Shown: positions 31,867 through 46,480, counted from the stretch's first letter. The stretch: 64,000 nt of DNA from Drosophila pseudoobscura (GCF_009870125.1 NC_046683.1:64557869-64621868), one strand, 5' to 3'. Notes: generated by a model not told the origin, from the sequence alone. Numbers and translations are program-made.

Positions 31867-34800
31867 TTGAGCCGATTAGCGGAATATATTTGTGATGACT
31901 CCAATGGATATTATTTCAAATGGTTGTCCGAGAAGACAATCCCTTGGCGCCAGCCCAACCTTTTAATCTTATCTCCTCCGAAAAGGGATTCCGACACTAT
32001 CCTAAGAATTGGCTGCACCCCGTCTGCATTGGCATTTGCCAATTCGATTCGATGTCGCTATAAATAAATCACCAATTTGCTTCTTGGCCACAAAGTCTGC
32101 TTATGTTCGGGTTTCTATGGAAGGGCGAGGGTCGGGTCCAGAAATTCCTCGCACATTCCGGTTGTCAAGTTCGACTCGTTGTCTCGAGGTTGCGGTTAGG
32201 GGCTTTGTTTTTGTTTTTATTTTTGTTTTTTTTTTTGCTGGTCATTTTGGCTGACTTTGGGCAGTGCGGGAATGGTGCATTTTATTTATATGGAATAACT
32301 GCCGCTACCAGGAAAAGGAATTTCTAAAAAATTCCACTCTCAGAAATTGATAATGCCATTAAATACATGTATAAAATAATTCCGAGCTGATTGTATCTCT
32401 TGGGACTGCAGGACAAATGAAAGAGAGGGTGTCATTATTCTGCCACTTTTCAAAGTGCAGGATGTAGTGGGAGTGGGAGTGGAACGTGAACGGGAATTCC
32501 TTCGAATCAACGATCCTATCTGACGAAGTATTTGGGTTTCTGTGCAAGTACTTAATCTTGAAGGACACTCCAGTGTCCATCGTCTCTCCGCTGTGTTTAT
32601 GTGCACTGATGCATATGTAAGTAGGACCGACCTTATCCATTAATTACTAATCACTTGCCACCTACCTGGTTTATGTGCTGGTGTGCTCTGCACAGCGCCA
32701 CCGCCACCGCCACTGCCACCTTATCGACCAGGCAGGCAGGCAGGCAGGCAGGCAGGCAAAATTCAGTTACTGTCCAACAGTCCCGTCCCGTATCCAACTT
32801 TCAACAAAAACTTTCCCAAGAAAAGTAACCAGCCAAAAGCGAGTCAACGACTCCCATGGAATTTCGTGTTGGCCCTTTTCGAAATGTGTCTGGCAGTCGG
32901 GGCCCAAGCTCCCCGCCATCGCCTCCACCCACCCCTCCTCCGCCGCAGTTTCTCTCGGCCTCCGCACAGTCCATGCAACTTGGGGCTGGCTGCCGCCTCA
33001 CTGCCTGACTGCCTTTTAATATTATCTGCACTTTGGGTCTTTGGCTGCCGCCGCCGCTTTTGTTGTTGTTGCTGCTGCTGCTGCGGCGGCTGCTGCTGTT
33101 GTTGTTGTTGTTGCTTTGATTGGTCGTTTTAACCTGTTTGCGAATTTCTACCATGTTAATAAATAATTTTTAGAGGAGTTTTTAGAGGAGTCGACCGAAG
33201 CGGCAGGGGCAGTCGCAGCAAAAGTACCGCACCACCAGCAGCAGCAGCAGCAGCAGCAGCGCCAGCGCCATCGGAGGAGCTGCTTGCTGCCTGCTGATGC
33301 TGGTTCGTGGCACGACACATCGCATCGCAGCCCATTTGGAGTCGGATTAGGTTTGGCTGCTTCTACTTCTACTTTTCCTTCTTCTGCTGCCCTGTCCTCC
33401 AAAGCATCCCGGTTCGGTTCTGTTTGGTTTCTGTGTGACTTGGAATGCAGCCAGACAGCCACCGCTGTCGTCTCCCATCTCCCATTCCCGACTGCTCGCC
33501 CACTCCTCCATCTCCAGCTCCAGCTCCATCTCCATCCCAGTCGCTGCTCTACCTGTGGCCTCGGTGTCTCCTTTTGGCGCTGCTGATAATGCGAGTACCC
33601 TGCCAAATGACACCACAACCAGTGATCAAGGCTACTGCCAGTCGAGAACTAAGTATTTCAGAGTTTTAATGGAGTTTTGGGGGATCTGGAAAGGGGAGTT
33701 TGAAGTATCATTGGCTCTCAAATATATACCAAATATGTATGCCAAGTATGAGCGACGCAGAGGAGGCTTAGAAATATTCGAATAGGTTTCTAATTGGGGA
33801 CATCTTGGAATCTTTAATCTGCTCGCCTAGTAGGTGGTGTACAACCCTGAATTGAACTTAAAAAAAAGCGCATTTCTCCGCCTGCTTGCCTTGTGCCTCT
33901 CGCCACTCGCCTCCTGCCTGCATTCTGCCACTCTGGGGCATGACCACTTCCACTTCACATTCACAGCTCCATTCCATCTTCAGAGAGTGCAACAAGAGCA
34001 ACAACTTTATGGGGTTCTTGTTTGAAATTCCTTGCCTGCTTTTTGGTTTATTTTGTGTTTTGCTCAGCGCTTCGCATCGTCGTCTCTTCCTCTTATTACT
34101 CTCCCCCCCCCCCCCCATCCCGTTCCATTCAATTTGTGCCCCATCTTCAGCTTCGCCTCCATATCCAACTCCAACTCCATCTCCATCTTCCGTCTTGGTC
34201 AGGTCAGCATCTTCGTCTTCGTTGTCGTCGTTCTTCGTCTTCTTCGTGGCTCTGCCTGTGGCTGAGGCTGTGGTTGTGGCTGCGGCTCTGCTCGTTTGTT
34301 AAATGTTTGGGTTTTGTTTGAGTTTATTGAGTGAATTCCTGGAAAAACGCAGGAATTTGTCTTTGGTCTTTCAGTTCTGTTTTTTCTCTCTGCTGTCTGC
34401 TCTCTCTCTCTCTCTCTCTCTTTCTGTCTGTTTCTCTGCCTTGAGACCGATCCGATGCACTCGGCAGAGACGCTGTCGATGTCATTGGTGCATAAAAATC
34501 GCTTTACGGCTTTTCGAATTTCGTGTGTCCGTTCCCAAGGTGTCTGTACGGGTTTGGGATGATATGGGATGGACAGGTGATTATGACTTTTTTAGCAGGA
34601 CACCCAATTACGTGTGTAGCCAGCCCCGAAACAGCGTGATTCTGATCGGCAGCCAAATCGGTAAAGATCAACGGGGAAACAACCAGCCCCTGCCATCCCG
34701 CCTCCCTCAATCTCATTTGACTCTGATGAGAACTGAACTGAGATTCGCTGCGAAATATGATACCTTATTGGAATGCCTAACAAAGTTTGGCTTTAGCTTC

Positions 34801-36698
34801 CAGTATTATTCACCAGGGCTTCTATCATTGCTTAGCTTACATCTTTTGTATTCCTAATGGGAAATACATCTCAATCTCGTTCGAGATCAGATTGTGGAGC
34901 ACCCTTTGGCAATGCAATGCACCATCAAGTGGCCACAAATGCAACTCCAAGCCGAAGCCTGTTACCGAGGTGCGCTGCCGCATGACGCGCGACGCGTATA
35001 GCCGCACTGCTCGTGTACATCCAGTAAATATGTTTTGTACGAGAAAGGTATATTAGAAGGAGAAGAGAATGGGCTGTAGATATAATGTAATAGAGGGAGG
35101 TTTAATCCATAGTTTTATCTACTTATCTGTTCCTTAAACGGTTCATGCAGAGGATCCCTGGATTCAGTTTAGGGCTAGCAGTCATACGTCACCATCACCC
35201 TTGATCAAGCTGATTAACTAAGGACATAAGGTTTATTTAGAGCAATGCATTTGGCTTACATAGCCATCTCACACTCTCTTCACGTGAAGATCAATATATG
35301 GCACATATCCACTGAAGAGAATATATTATAACATGCTCTGAATTCAATTAGGAAACCCTTTTAAAGACGCCAAACTTTATTGAGACTCCCGAGTGTTTGA
35401 TCATTTCCCATTCCATCAGATTTGTGTAGCTTATTCATGGATAGGAAAGTAGGTTACAACACTAAAGAAGAATGTTTTATGGTGGAGGAACCCCAATGGG
35501 AAGTGTTGTAGGGGAGATATTTCAGTTCCGGTATGCTTTAAATAGAAAATTCCAGCTTGATTTTCACCTCTTGTCTGTTCCTAAATCATTCAGATCTCTG
35601 GCATCGTTGGGGATCGAAGATCCACATCCACATCCATATCCACCCCCCGCCCTCGCACTCTTCGTGCTGCTGTTGCTTCTGCTGATGCTGCTGTTCCTCA
35701 ATGGTTTCCAAAAATAACGGAAATGGATGGAAAATCTTAAGAGAGATTTGCTATTTTCGAACGATGATTGAGTTGTAATGTTTGGGAGGGGGGGGCGGCA
35801 TCCATAGGCATACAATACATGGGTATGGTATGGTATGGTATGGTATGGTATGGTTCTTCCGCCCTATATGGGAATGGATGGGTATGGAATGCATATGCGC
35901 CACAACAGAATGTTTGTCTCTGTCTCTGTCTGTGTTTGTGTTTGTGTGTGCCACAAACTTCGTTGCATTCCTGGGGCCAAGCAGCGTCGGGCATTAGGCA
36001 TTCCCAGACGAAAAAGAAAGCACCACGGGGGCTGTGTGTGTGGAGGGGGGGGGGGGGAGGGGGGTGGTAGTTGCATTTTGTGGCAGGGGGGAGTATGGAC
36101 AAAGCGCCCCCTGTAGAACTTTAAATAAAACTTTTTTCGCTAGAGAAACAGAAAGAGGGAAGGTGATGGGGGATGGGGGGGTTGGGGAGGTTGGAGAGAG
36201 GCCGAACATTTGTTTGCTTTGTAGGATTCTCCTTTGATTCTCCGCTGCTCTGCTTGGTCTCTGCTTTTCATTTCTTTTGCTTTCTTTTCTTTTCGTTTTG
36301 CTTTTTTGCCTTTGCTTTTTCGTTGGGTTTTTTTCGCTACTTTTAGATGCTGAAAAAATGTTGCTATTTTGTATTGTTGCTGTTGCTTTTGCTGTTGTTG
36401 CGTTGCGTTGCTTTAAATTTCTAATTTTGTGGCAAGTGAATCCGAATTTGAATTTAGGAATGATCTGTTATGTACATACATTAGTGTGTGTTGTATTCTT
36501 GTATATATAAATACGACTGCTCTGGCTCTGGCCCACCGAGCACCCAGCACCCAGCACCCAGCGCCCAGCACCAAGCCATGTCCCGTCGCAGTGCGGTAGG
36601 GTACGAGGCGCTACACTGTCGCCCACCTCCACCTCCTCAGCCTCTCTCTCTCTCTCTGTCGTACTCTCTTTCCTCTCAACTCAATCGCATACGTTTGT
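31867..36698. other. Noncoding, microsatellite-rich
   Basis: No coding exon supported. Low-complexity tracts: (GGCA)7 at 32731-32758, CTG/TTG runs about 33061-33115, CAG run 33236-33260, C14 at 34103-34116, CT run about 34401-34420, (GGTAT)n at 35822-35852, CA/GT-poor G tract at 36041-36064. A third CTCF-like word, AAGCGCCCCCTGTAGAAC, is at 36102-36119. Confidence 0.5.
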
Positions 36699-36883
36699 GT
36701 ACCCTTTGTGGTTGAGGGTATTATGATTTTGGCAAAAGATCACATATTATGGAAGAAATATCTGCCCGAAAGCGTAAAGATTGGATCGCCATGGGATATA
36801 TAGTAGTTATATATCGGATCGGATTCCCATATCAAAGGAATGATCTGCGAACCATCCTTCAAAACTGGATCTTCAAGGGTATT
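36699..36883. repeat. Short dispersed element, copy 1 (ACCCTTTG ... CAAGGGTAT)
   Basis: Starts TGTACCCTTTGTGG and ends TTCAAGGGTATTTAG. The inside carries GATCTGCGAACC-type words also seen near 50070. Related in end structure to the elements at 43998 and 49893. Confidence 0.45.
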
Positions 36884-39800
36884 TAGTGATTTGATTTTGA
36901 TTTAATTTGATTTGGATCAAGCCTTGTGGTGCTTCAGGTCTGTCCGTTACTCAAAGAAAGAAACGAGAGAGCGTTGTGACGCTTCTCTAATTTGTGTGTG
37001 CGAGTGTTGGTGCAAAAGAGACGGCCAGACAGTGTTTAATTGGTGTGTGAGTGTTGGTGCAAGAGAGATGGCCAGACTGGCCAGACTGTCACTGCGTCAC
37101 AGGGTTGCAGGAAACCGGCGGCCCTGGCAGTCGAATGGAATGCCTGGCATGTTCGTCTCGCAGGCCACTGCCAACGCCTGCAAGTAGGCAACGGAAATGT
37201 GCGCAAGGATCAAGGCGTTCGCGTGTGCAGCCCTGGGTGTCGTAGCGCCACCATTGCGACACAGCATATCTATGGGATGCGTCGCTGTTGCTGTCGCTGT
37301 CGTCGTCTGGCCAGTCTCTGTCTCTGGGCTATTTTCGAGCATGTTTTGGTCTGAAGGAAACCCAGAAGAAGCGAAGAGATGTCGCGTCGGTCAGCGACAG
37401 AGACAGAGACGTAGACAGACGCAAACAGAGACAGAGACAGAGACAGCGACAGCGACAGAGAAGTTTCGATTTTTATTTTCGTCTAAAACATCTTTATGTG
37501 CTTTTAAATATGCTGCGAAGTGACATTAGATTTTTGTGGGGTGGATGGATGCCGAAGGCGGGGACCGCACCGCGCTGGGGGGGTGGGGGGTGGAGGGAGG
37601 AACACAGACAGATCCGCTACAGAAATAAAATTTGTCACAGACAGTTAGATCACAGATGTGTGTTGTCCGAGTGTGTGTGTGTGTGTGCGTCCCGTCTGTA
37701 GATACATCAAGGCAGGGGGCAGTGGCAGGGGCAGAGTCCCCCCCTGTGCCATCCCCTGCCATGAATATGCCTCCGCCTCTGATATGCTGCTGTTGATGTT
37801 TTGATTGATAGTCGTCTCTCTGCCTCAGCTGGTCCAAGGTGGCGGCGACACTGGCGGTGGCTCCTGGCAACAGCAGCAGAAGCAGCAACAACACCAGCAC
37901 CAGCGCCAGCACCAGCGCCGGTGGCAGACAACCTTCCAGAGTGGTAGAACAGGTCTAGACCAATGAAACAACGATATGGCAACAGAAATGTACTCGTACT
38001 CGTATTCGTACTCGAACGTATATATCCACCACATCCGTTTAAGTTGGCATTGCATGTGCAGAGATGCAAACGTTAAGCGATGTCCATGCCCTCGCTTCAT
38101 CGGGGGTATATATGCTTATGGGTGAAGCTGTTCAGTGTTCCTGGTTTTCCAATCCACCAACCTTTGTGTGTGGCTATCATAACTTTCTATATCATATCCT
38201 AAATCCTCCGATGACATTTCTCCACCTGTTCTTTAGATACATTTCAACCACACTTCTTTGGTATTACATTTTCCTGCCAAATAGGGTATCGTTCCATTCG
38301 ATACTCAACCATTCTTACCTTTTTTTGCTTTCCTATGCATTTATTTTCGAATTATTGCACAGTTCTTGAGTCATTCTTCCGCGTTCTTGCATGAAAATGA
38401 CCGTTGGACTTGGACTCTGCTGGCTCTTGGATTGGATCTTGGCCTGTTGCAAGGGGGCTGAGTGAGGCACGGTGGCAGGGACAGCGGCAGCTGATGATGG
38501 TTGCAGTGGTATTGCAGCCGTATTTGGCAAAAATTAGCAATGCCTTTGTCTGCCTCATTGTATGCAGATGCTGCAGATTGGCCACACTCTGGGACCAGCG
38601 ACTGGCACTCCCTAATGCAGGGCCAAAACACTGCATCGACAGCGGCATCGGCATCGGCATTAGACCTAGACACATGAGGGGCAACGCAGCTGATAACAAA
38701 GGGCATGAAGGGTGGGGACAGAAGGGCAGACGGACGGACGGACGGACGGACCAACTGCATTCCAGACATTCCACACGGCGATGAGCGACGACAGCAGCAA
38801 CAACGACGGCGGTTTTTCATATTCAAATGCAGACCCCAGACCCAGACTCAAACACAGCCTCAGCCTCAGCCCCAGACCTCAGACCTCAGACCAGGGTCCA
38901 TCCATGGCTTTGAGCCGCACTTAACATAACAACAATGCACAATGCTCCACCGGACAAATGGACAACGGACAACGGACGCCGGACGCCGGTAGTGGTGCTG
39001 TTGATGGTGATGATGTTGTCGCTGCAACTTCAAAAGCTGAGCAAACATGGGGGGTGGGGGGTTGTGGGGGGAGGTTTGGAGATAGAAGGAGACGAGAGAC
39101 CCCAGACCAAGTCGAGAATGTGAGAAAGAGTTGGACAACAAAGTTGGACCTGGCGACGCTTCCAGGCCTGGCCCTGGGCCCCTGGGCCCTCGGCCCCCAA
39201 GCCTGGCGCTGGCTGTGGGTGCGAAACCAATTTACAGCCGGTTGGTTGGTGGGAGGGGTGTGGCAAGACTCTTGATTGGAGATTATTGGAAATTTACCTC
39301 ATCACACTCCGAGAACTCATTGAGAATCTAGCATCTACCTGAAACAGTACAGACTGTGCATACGGGATGCGATTGGATGGCATGGGACGTTGGGCGATTC
39401 TCTAGATTTGTTTAGGAAGAAATCCTTTGGATACACATAGAATAACAAAGCAGCAGATTTAAGGTCAAGTCTTCTGTGCTATAAGTTCAAATTTTCTTAT
39501 TTATGTGAATCCAAACTTCACGGTCTTCGAATCTTCTTTGGTTACACTAATTTTCCAATTATAACTCGAACTTTCGAATAGTGGGAACTCCCCGCAATCC
39601 CATTCCCACACACAACCCGGCAACCCGGGCAACAACCCACACACAAAGAGCCATATAGATAAAGATAGACACTCGCCAGACAGACAATCGACGATCGACG
39701 ACATCCCATCCCAATCCCAGTCCCAATCCCAGACCCGACCAGATCAAAACTGCTCTCAAGTGTCCGGGGATAATAATAAGATTGCATTGTAGGCGGCGGA

Positions 39801-42800
39801 ATTCAAATAGTGCATACGATACTACGAGTATTGTATCTATGGGCAGGGACAGGGTGGCTGAGTGGTGGTGTGTGGGAGATGAGACAACAAACAAATTGGG
39901 CATATTTCTGGGCGACTACGGATCTATCTGGGCTCGGATTGAGATTGAGAAGTCTGGCCAGCCCGCTGTGATCGCTGCGTGTGACACCCAAGTGGTGCCA
40001 GGCACTGTCCGGCAGCCCATTGCATCCCATAGGTTGCGGGTGCGGGAGCGGGTGCGGGTGTGGGTGCCGCATCGATAGCTTGCAAAATTCGTGGAAGTCA
40101 TTGAAATGAGCCATTTGAAATAGGATCGGACTCCGGCAGGCTTCCCGAGAACCTACATAGTTGGTCACTTGCATTGAATGTTTGCTGTTCTGTTCTGTTC
40201 TGTTCTGTTTTCTTTTCGGCCCGCCATCGGCTGTTTTCCAAGAAGCTGCGGCACAGACCAGACAGCCGACCAGGGACCACCACGGACACTTCTGGTTTTG
40301 TCAGCATGTAATCATTTTCGCTGACAATAACTTCCTGTGCTTGTGGCTGGTGCTGTGCCACAGATTACAGAATGAATACAAATGTGAAGTGATTAGGGGA
40401 GTTATGGGTTATGAATGTCAATCTCTGTGTGCCCTGTATGCCCTGTATGCCCTGTGTGTACGTGTGGGTGTGCCGATATATGTACATATATCAAAGGATC
40501 TCATCGCTTGCCGCCGCCCTCCGATGACAGTGTGTCCTACCCGATCCGATCCGAACCGATCCAAACCGATCAGTCCCGGGGCTCGTCCTCTCAAGTGTGG
40601 GAAGTGATGTGTTGATTGCAAACAAGTACACTGACGACACATTGATCTGAAACTGTCCGACCTGGCTGATATCTTGGGACTCTTCGGACTTGGGTCCGGT
40701 TCGGTCCGGTCCGACTTCGGCTTCGGTGCGGCATCAAAGATGCTTCTCGGAATTGGCCCAGAGACCTTTTCGGGATTACTGTAAATATGCAATCAATTTT
40801 TATCGATACTCTCCAGGGTTCCCTCTCTCTCTCCCTCTCTCTCTGTGTGTGTGTGCAGCGTGAGATATTTTCTTGTTTCTCACAAGAAGCGTCAGGGGAT
40901 TTGGGAATCGACGAGGCTGTAAATGCCATTCATGATCGTCATAATATTTTCTTATCCTTTGGAACTAATTTGTTGGGCGACTGATTCGGGCCTTTCCCAG
41001 GCTCAAGGATGGAAATGGGTCTGGGAAATGAAGAAAATATTGCTTTCATTCTGGAATTTGGGAAATACCATGTTCATTAATTGATAAGTGCTCTTCTAGC
41101 TCTTACAATATATAGTTCTAGAAATTACTAGACGGTTTTATAGGCCTTAGCTAACTATTCTTAATCTCCATATATGTAGATCTTGAATCTATTTTGATTC
41201 GAAAGGAATGATACTTTGAATCGCAACAGTTAAGCTCCAATCATTTAATACCCATCTCTATTCCATAATAAGATCCATTCGCTATCCCACACTTATTTAA
41301 CTCTTTCATAAATCGGATACCGATATCCATAGACTTCTTCAAAAACTTTCTTTTAAAACGAGACATCAAATTTATGGAGCACAATCTCCAATGAAGTTTT
41401 TTGGTAACAAATACATACATATACACACACATACATACGTATGCTCTACGATCTGCATCTGGGGGGGATCATTTCCACACCACGAATCTTATCCGCCTAA
41501 TAGTTTCTGGTCCATTGATGGATCCCTAATCTGATCTGCTTAGAGAGTGCCGCTCGATTGGAAGATAGATATCCCCCAACCCAACCCCAACCCAACCCAA
41601 CCCCACCCCACCCCTGTCCCCTGTCCCCGTGCCCACCCCACATCTATTACGTTTTCGTTTTTTGTTTCATTAGGTTCGTTTATAATTTGCTTGATATGTG
41701 TGTGGCATGGTATGGGTAGGGGCATGGGTATGGGGGGGTATCTGAGAGATACGAATAGTGCCAAGCTTATTTGTCTATCTATTGGATTGTTTGTCTGTCT
41801 GCCTGCTTGTCTATTTGACTAACTGTCTGTCTCGTCTCTCTGTTGTGTCCGGCTAGGGCCTCTGGTCTCTGGTCTCTGGTCTGTGGTCCCTGGTCTCTGC
41901 CACACTGACACTGCCACTGCCACTGCCACTGCCACTGCCTTCCCCTTGGCTCCGCTCCTCTTTACGACCCATACTCGTAGGTTGTTTTGTTATGGTTGGC
42001 CCATTACTGCATTCCATATGCACAGTGTTTGCCTTGATGTTTTTTAGGGTGTTTCCATTGGTGTTGCTGCTGGAATGGTGTTGTATCTGTTGCTGTTGCT
42101 GTTGCTGTTGCTGCTTCTGCTGCTGTTGTATCTGTTGTGTTACAAAATCATTCATCGCACACACATATTGAAATTGTAAAAGGCAACAGCAACAGCAACG
42201 GCAACAGGCAGCATGAATGTAGATAGAAACATATAAAAATTCTTGGCATTCCAATGAATCATGCTGTTTTGTACGAGTATCCATAGATGTTGCTTGCTGC
42301 TGCTGCCGCTGCTGCTGCTGCTGGTTCTGCTTCTGCCGCGTTTTAACTGGCGGCAACTGCGACAGCGACAGCCACTACTTCAACTTGATGTAAACTTTAA
42401 TTAGGTAACATTGAGGTATGTGAAGGTATGTACACACACGTTTGTTCTCCTCTGTGTCTGCCACTGCCCCTGTCCCTGGCCCTTTCCCTGTCCCTGTCTC
42501 TGGCCCTTGCGCCTCTCACTGGCAGCTTTCAAACGGTACGGTATGCCATGGGGCAGGCAGCCACAAACAGCAAAAGTATCTAAGAGATACGCATGCATAT
42601 CACCACCTATGCCCAAAACACTGACAGAAAACCAACTGCAAGGCATGTATAGAAGACTAGCATCCCAGCTTCTCCAATCGTCTTCCCCAGTGATGGAGTG
42701 ATGTCCAGCTCATGTTCAATGAATGATTGGTTCTTCTACATCCTAGGCCAAATCTAGACTTCAAAATTGTTCAGCAACATTGTTACATTTCTCTCAGTGT

Positions 42801-43997
42801 GTGCTCTCTGTCCTTGTCTCTTCTTCCACTTCCACTTCCATTCCATTCCAATTCATGTAGGTGCGTGAGTGACTGTCTATCTCTATCTCTATCTCTGTCC
42901 CGCTCTCTCTCTTTGTGTGTGTGTGCTGTTATAATTGTAAATAATGATGATAACGCGATTACAAGCCTGGTTAAGGAATTTATTGTAATTCGCTGGCCAT
43001 TTGAGTAAGAAATTAAGGCAAACAGGTTATAAATATTTGAAATGCCGCACTAAAAACCCAAGCAGAGGAGAACGAGAACTCTGTCAAGGATTGGCCTTAT
43101 CGAAGAGGCCATGGAGAGTGCTGGAATGGGTGAGGGGCGAGGCGGGGCGTGGCGGGGAGGGGGCAGCACCTTTCTTATCTTTTTGTGGCAACATGGAAAT
43201 GGAATGAATTGGAATGCGCGCTAAGAATGATAAACGCTACATGGCAGCGATTGATCGACCTGCCGCTTAGCCCGGTTAAAAGAGTGGCTGGAAGCTGCGC
43301 CATAAGGCTGGAAGCTGAAGGAAATGTAACGTCTACTTTCCAGAAGGAAGAAGGACAAGCGCCAGGTCCCACTCTCTTTGGTCCCCCAACACCCCCCACC
43401 CCCCCTCTTTCAGTGTGTCGCATGCCAAGCGCCAACTCCAAAATGTGCAGACGAGAGCCCCCACACACGCTGTCGCTGCCTCGCTGCCTCTCTGCCACTG
43501 CCACTGCCACTGCTGCAGATACAACAAAAAGAACAACGTTGGAAAATTGTGAATGAAATGACGCGGAGGTCTAACCTCTTTCGTTCGGAATGTGGTATTG
43601 CGACGTGCCACCACAACTGGTTTCCAACCCGCTCTCTCTCTCTCTCTCTCTGTCGCTCTCTGTCGCTTTCTGCTCTGAGCTCCCTTCACGCTGTCGCTCC
43701 CCCCTCACCACTACAGTCGCTGCCTCGTCATTATCGCTTTTCTGGCAAGGGTGGCGTTAGGTGGCCCCCCTCGTTGGCCCCCAACTCCCTCGCCGACAGT
43801 CTTCCTATATAGCTTGCTTCTTGCTCTTCGATCTGCCTGCCTTCCCCCGTCAAGCCACCCTCCCCCTCCATCCACATACTCCACCAACAAAATTCGAATC
43901 TCACGCTCACGTATCTCCGCAATACATGATCGTCGACGTCGACGTCGGCGTCAGCGTCGCTGCCTTCGCTCTTTCTCTTGTTTTCATGACTATATAG
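36884..43997. other. Noncoding, microsatellite-rich
   Basis: No coding exon supported. Includes an imperfect 47-bp tandem duplication (36992-37078, with GTGTTGGTGCAA and GGCCAGAC in both units), an AGAGAC run (37395-37460), (GGAC)n at 38731-38750, (TTCTG)n at 40184-40210, CCCAA runs 41578-41610 and CACTGC runs 41907-41939. Many long open frames here read through these repeats. Confidence 0.5.
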
Positions 43998-44116
43998 TAT
44001 ACCCTTTGCGCGAGTGCTTTGATTCCGATGAGATGTTTGTGAATCAAAGAAGGTCGTTGCCTGAAACTTTGCTCCGAAGGAACTGTAGATCTGCCAAGGG
44101 TATCAAAAGCTTCGGC
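43998..44116. repeat. Short dispersed element, copy 2
   Basis: Starts TATACCCTTTGC and ends CTGCCAAGGGTATCAAAAGC followed by TTCGG. The right end matches the right end of the element at 49893-50092. Confidence 0.5.
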
Positions 44117-44650
44117 CCCCTCCTTCGTCGCTTGTTGTTTTTGTCTCTTCGCAGCGATTAGTATTTGCATTGGTATACATACGTATACGGACACGTATGT
44201 GTGCTGAAAGAGAGCATTGGCAGCAGCTAGGCATCGGTGGCGACGGCGACGCCAGCAGCAGCAGCAGCAGCAGCGGCAGCGGCATCGTGTGTCAGTGAGT
44301 AGGTGATAAATTGGCGCAAGAGTGTGCGAGCGACCGAGTGAGTGAGCGATCAATTGGCATATTTCGTGTGTCTGTGTGTGTGTGTGTGTTTGTGCCTTTA
44401 TCTATGTGTGTGTGTGTGCTTTTGTAAGAGTGAGAGACATCGTTAGGCTTTTTGTTAGCTTTTGACATTCTTGCCTCGCGCTCCGCTCCCTTCCGCCGCT
44501 AGCTGGCGCTCGGTTTTGTTTTTGTTTTTTTTTTTTTTTTGGGGCGCACACACACTCGGAAAGTGGGAGGGTTTCGCTCTCGCCCGTTGAGCGAGAGCGG
44601 AGCTTGTCGGCGGCGCGCAGGGAAGGGGAGGCAAAAAAAAAAAACATAAT
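44117..44650. promoter_or_regulatory. Promoter-like GC/GAGA-rich island with hairpin
   Basis: Contains CAG repeats, an initiator-like TCAGTG (44292-44297), runs of GAGCGA, and a perfect 9-bp palindrome CGCTCTCGC/GCGAGAGCG (44575-44599) whose arms carry GAGA cores. It ends at poly-A next to ATAATGGCGGC, and base composition changes sharply there. No transcript can be assigned. Confidence 0.35.
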
Positions 44651-45200
44651 GGCGGCTGATTTTATAAATTTTTATAGAAGAAACCTAAAAACTGCGTTGT
44701 AACAAATTGTTTAAACTTTTATTGCCTTTGCCTTGCAGTCGTTTTTGTTTTTCCGACTGTCGTTCTCCCAATTTTCGACTCAATTAAGCAATTAATTATT
44801 GAAAATGAAATTTTTTATTTGGAATATTGATTAGAAAATTTTATGTCGATTCATCGAAAATTCTTCATTTATTGTTTTTTTTTTAATTATGTAATAGAGT
44901 ACGTCCATTTCCTAAAATTTCGTAAATATTTGTCACTAATTTACAAAATTTTGTGTGGTTTTCATTTTCCTGAAATTAATTCAATTTCAGAACATTCATA
45001 TTTAAACTAATTAATATTGCACTTAATTACAAAATTGCTATTTAATGGTGGTAAAAATATTTACTTTATTTTTGTTAAATTTTCCAAAATTTCAAATCAT
45101 TTTTCAACATTATGGACTATTTTTGCTTTAGTTTAAACGAAAATTTGGGGGCAATAAACAGTGAAAACCCGACAAGATCTAAAAAATCCATAATCCATGG
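44651..45200. other. AT-rich block
   Basis: About 550 bp much richer in A+T than both flanks, with frequent AATTAA, TTTATTT and AAATTT words and no frame. TTTGCCTTGCAG (44727-44738) resembles a 3' splice site. Confidence 0.45.
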
Positions 45201-46449
45201 TATAACAGATCAAAATCCCTTTTATTTCAATTAAATCTTAAGTAAATGATCGACCTCTGTACTTATGATTACCCATACCCATTCCATGGACATCTACGAG
45301 TATTTAAGGAGCCTCCCGTGAAATATACATTTAAAGAAGTGCAAGATGGCCAGCATAGATCTAAGGATAGCCTCTGATCTAGTCCATAAAAAGCTTAAAG
45401 ATCATAAAGACCGGCCATCAGTCCTCACGTACTGAGGTTGTAGAGTTTTAATTGAAACTTTTTCTAAGTAAACGGGCACTTATTCTTGTCACTCCATTAA
45501 TATTCACACGCACAAATATCCAGAAACCCTTTTACAATAACCAAACCAGAAACAGACCGACCACATCCCCCCATCCCCTCATATCTCTGCCGAAACCACT
45601 CCAAAAATGAGAGGAAAAAAAAGGGAAAAATTGCAGAAAAATATTCGCAATAAATAAACCAGAGGAGAGGCATTAATGAAGAACAACAGAAGGAATTGTG
45701 CATAGCATGCAAATTTATTTGGCGCATTAACAAACGCAGTGCGAAAACGGGAATGGAATGGATGAGACGACAGACGAGGGATCACCGATCACCGATCGCC
45801 GATCCAGGGTCCAGGGTCCAGGGTCCAGAGAGTGTGGTTCCCTATAAACAGGATATGGGAGGGAGATGGGAACTATACGTACACCACGAGGCAAGGCAAG
45901 GCAGGGCAAGGCAAGGCAAGGCGAGTAATTATGTAGGTTTGTGTGTATTATAATTAACATTTCTGGGAAAATTCGAATGCGTTGAGCAGGACAAAAGGCA
46001 GAAACCCAAAAAAAATAAGAAAGAAAAGAAGGCAGACAGACAAAAGGGGAATGAGAGTGGAGTGGCGTGGCGAGGCGCAGGAGGTATGGTATGTAAGTGA
46101 GGAAAGGGATTTTTGCGCCTTCCCCATTCTAAATGAGCCGATCAGCGTCCGCGTCCGCGTCTGCGTCCGCGTCTGCGCCTGCGTCCACGGGTCCAAGTCC
46201 TTGCCTTACTTGTTGTTGTTCTACTGGTTCTGCCGGATTATGTGCGGATTTTTGCACAGTCCAACAGAATAATCATAATGAACAGCAGACACACACACAC
46301 ACCACAGAGATCTCGTCTACAGACACCGCCAAAAAAAAAACAACAACACACACAAGAACCGAATTCAAAAGAAAAACAAGAACGAACCCGCTCAATCCTG
46401 GTCCTCTTCCTCTTCCTGCCACTCCACACCACACCACACCGTACCGTAG

Positions 46450-46480
<31 letters not shown>

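Noticed and set aside
31858..32067. 69-aa plus-strand frame starting at the putative donor
   Set aside because: Its ATG overlaps the GTAAGC donor-like site and the protein has no recognisable similarity; chance frame is more likely.
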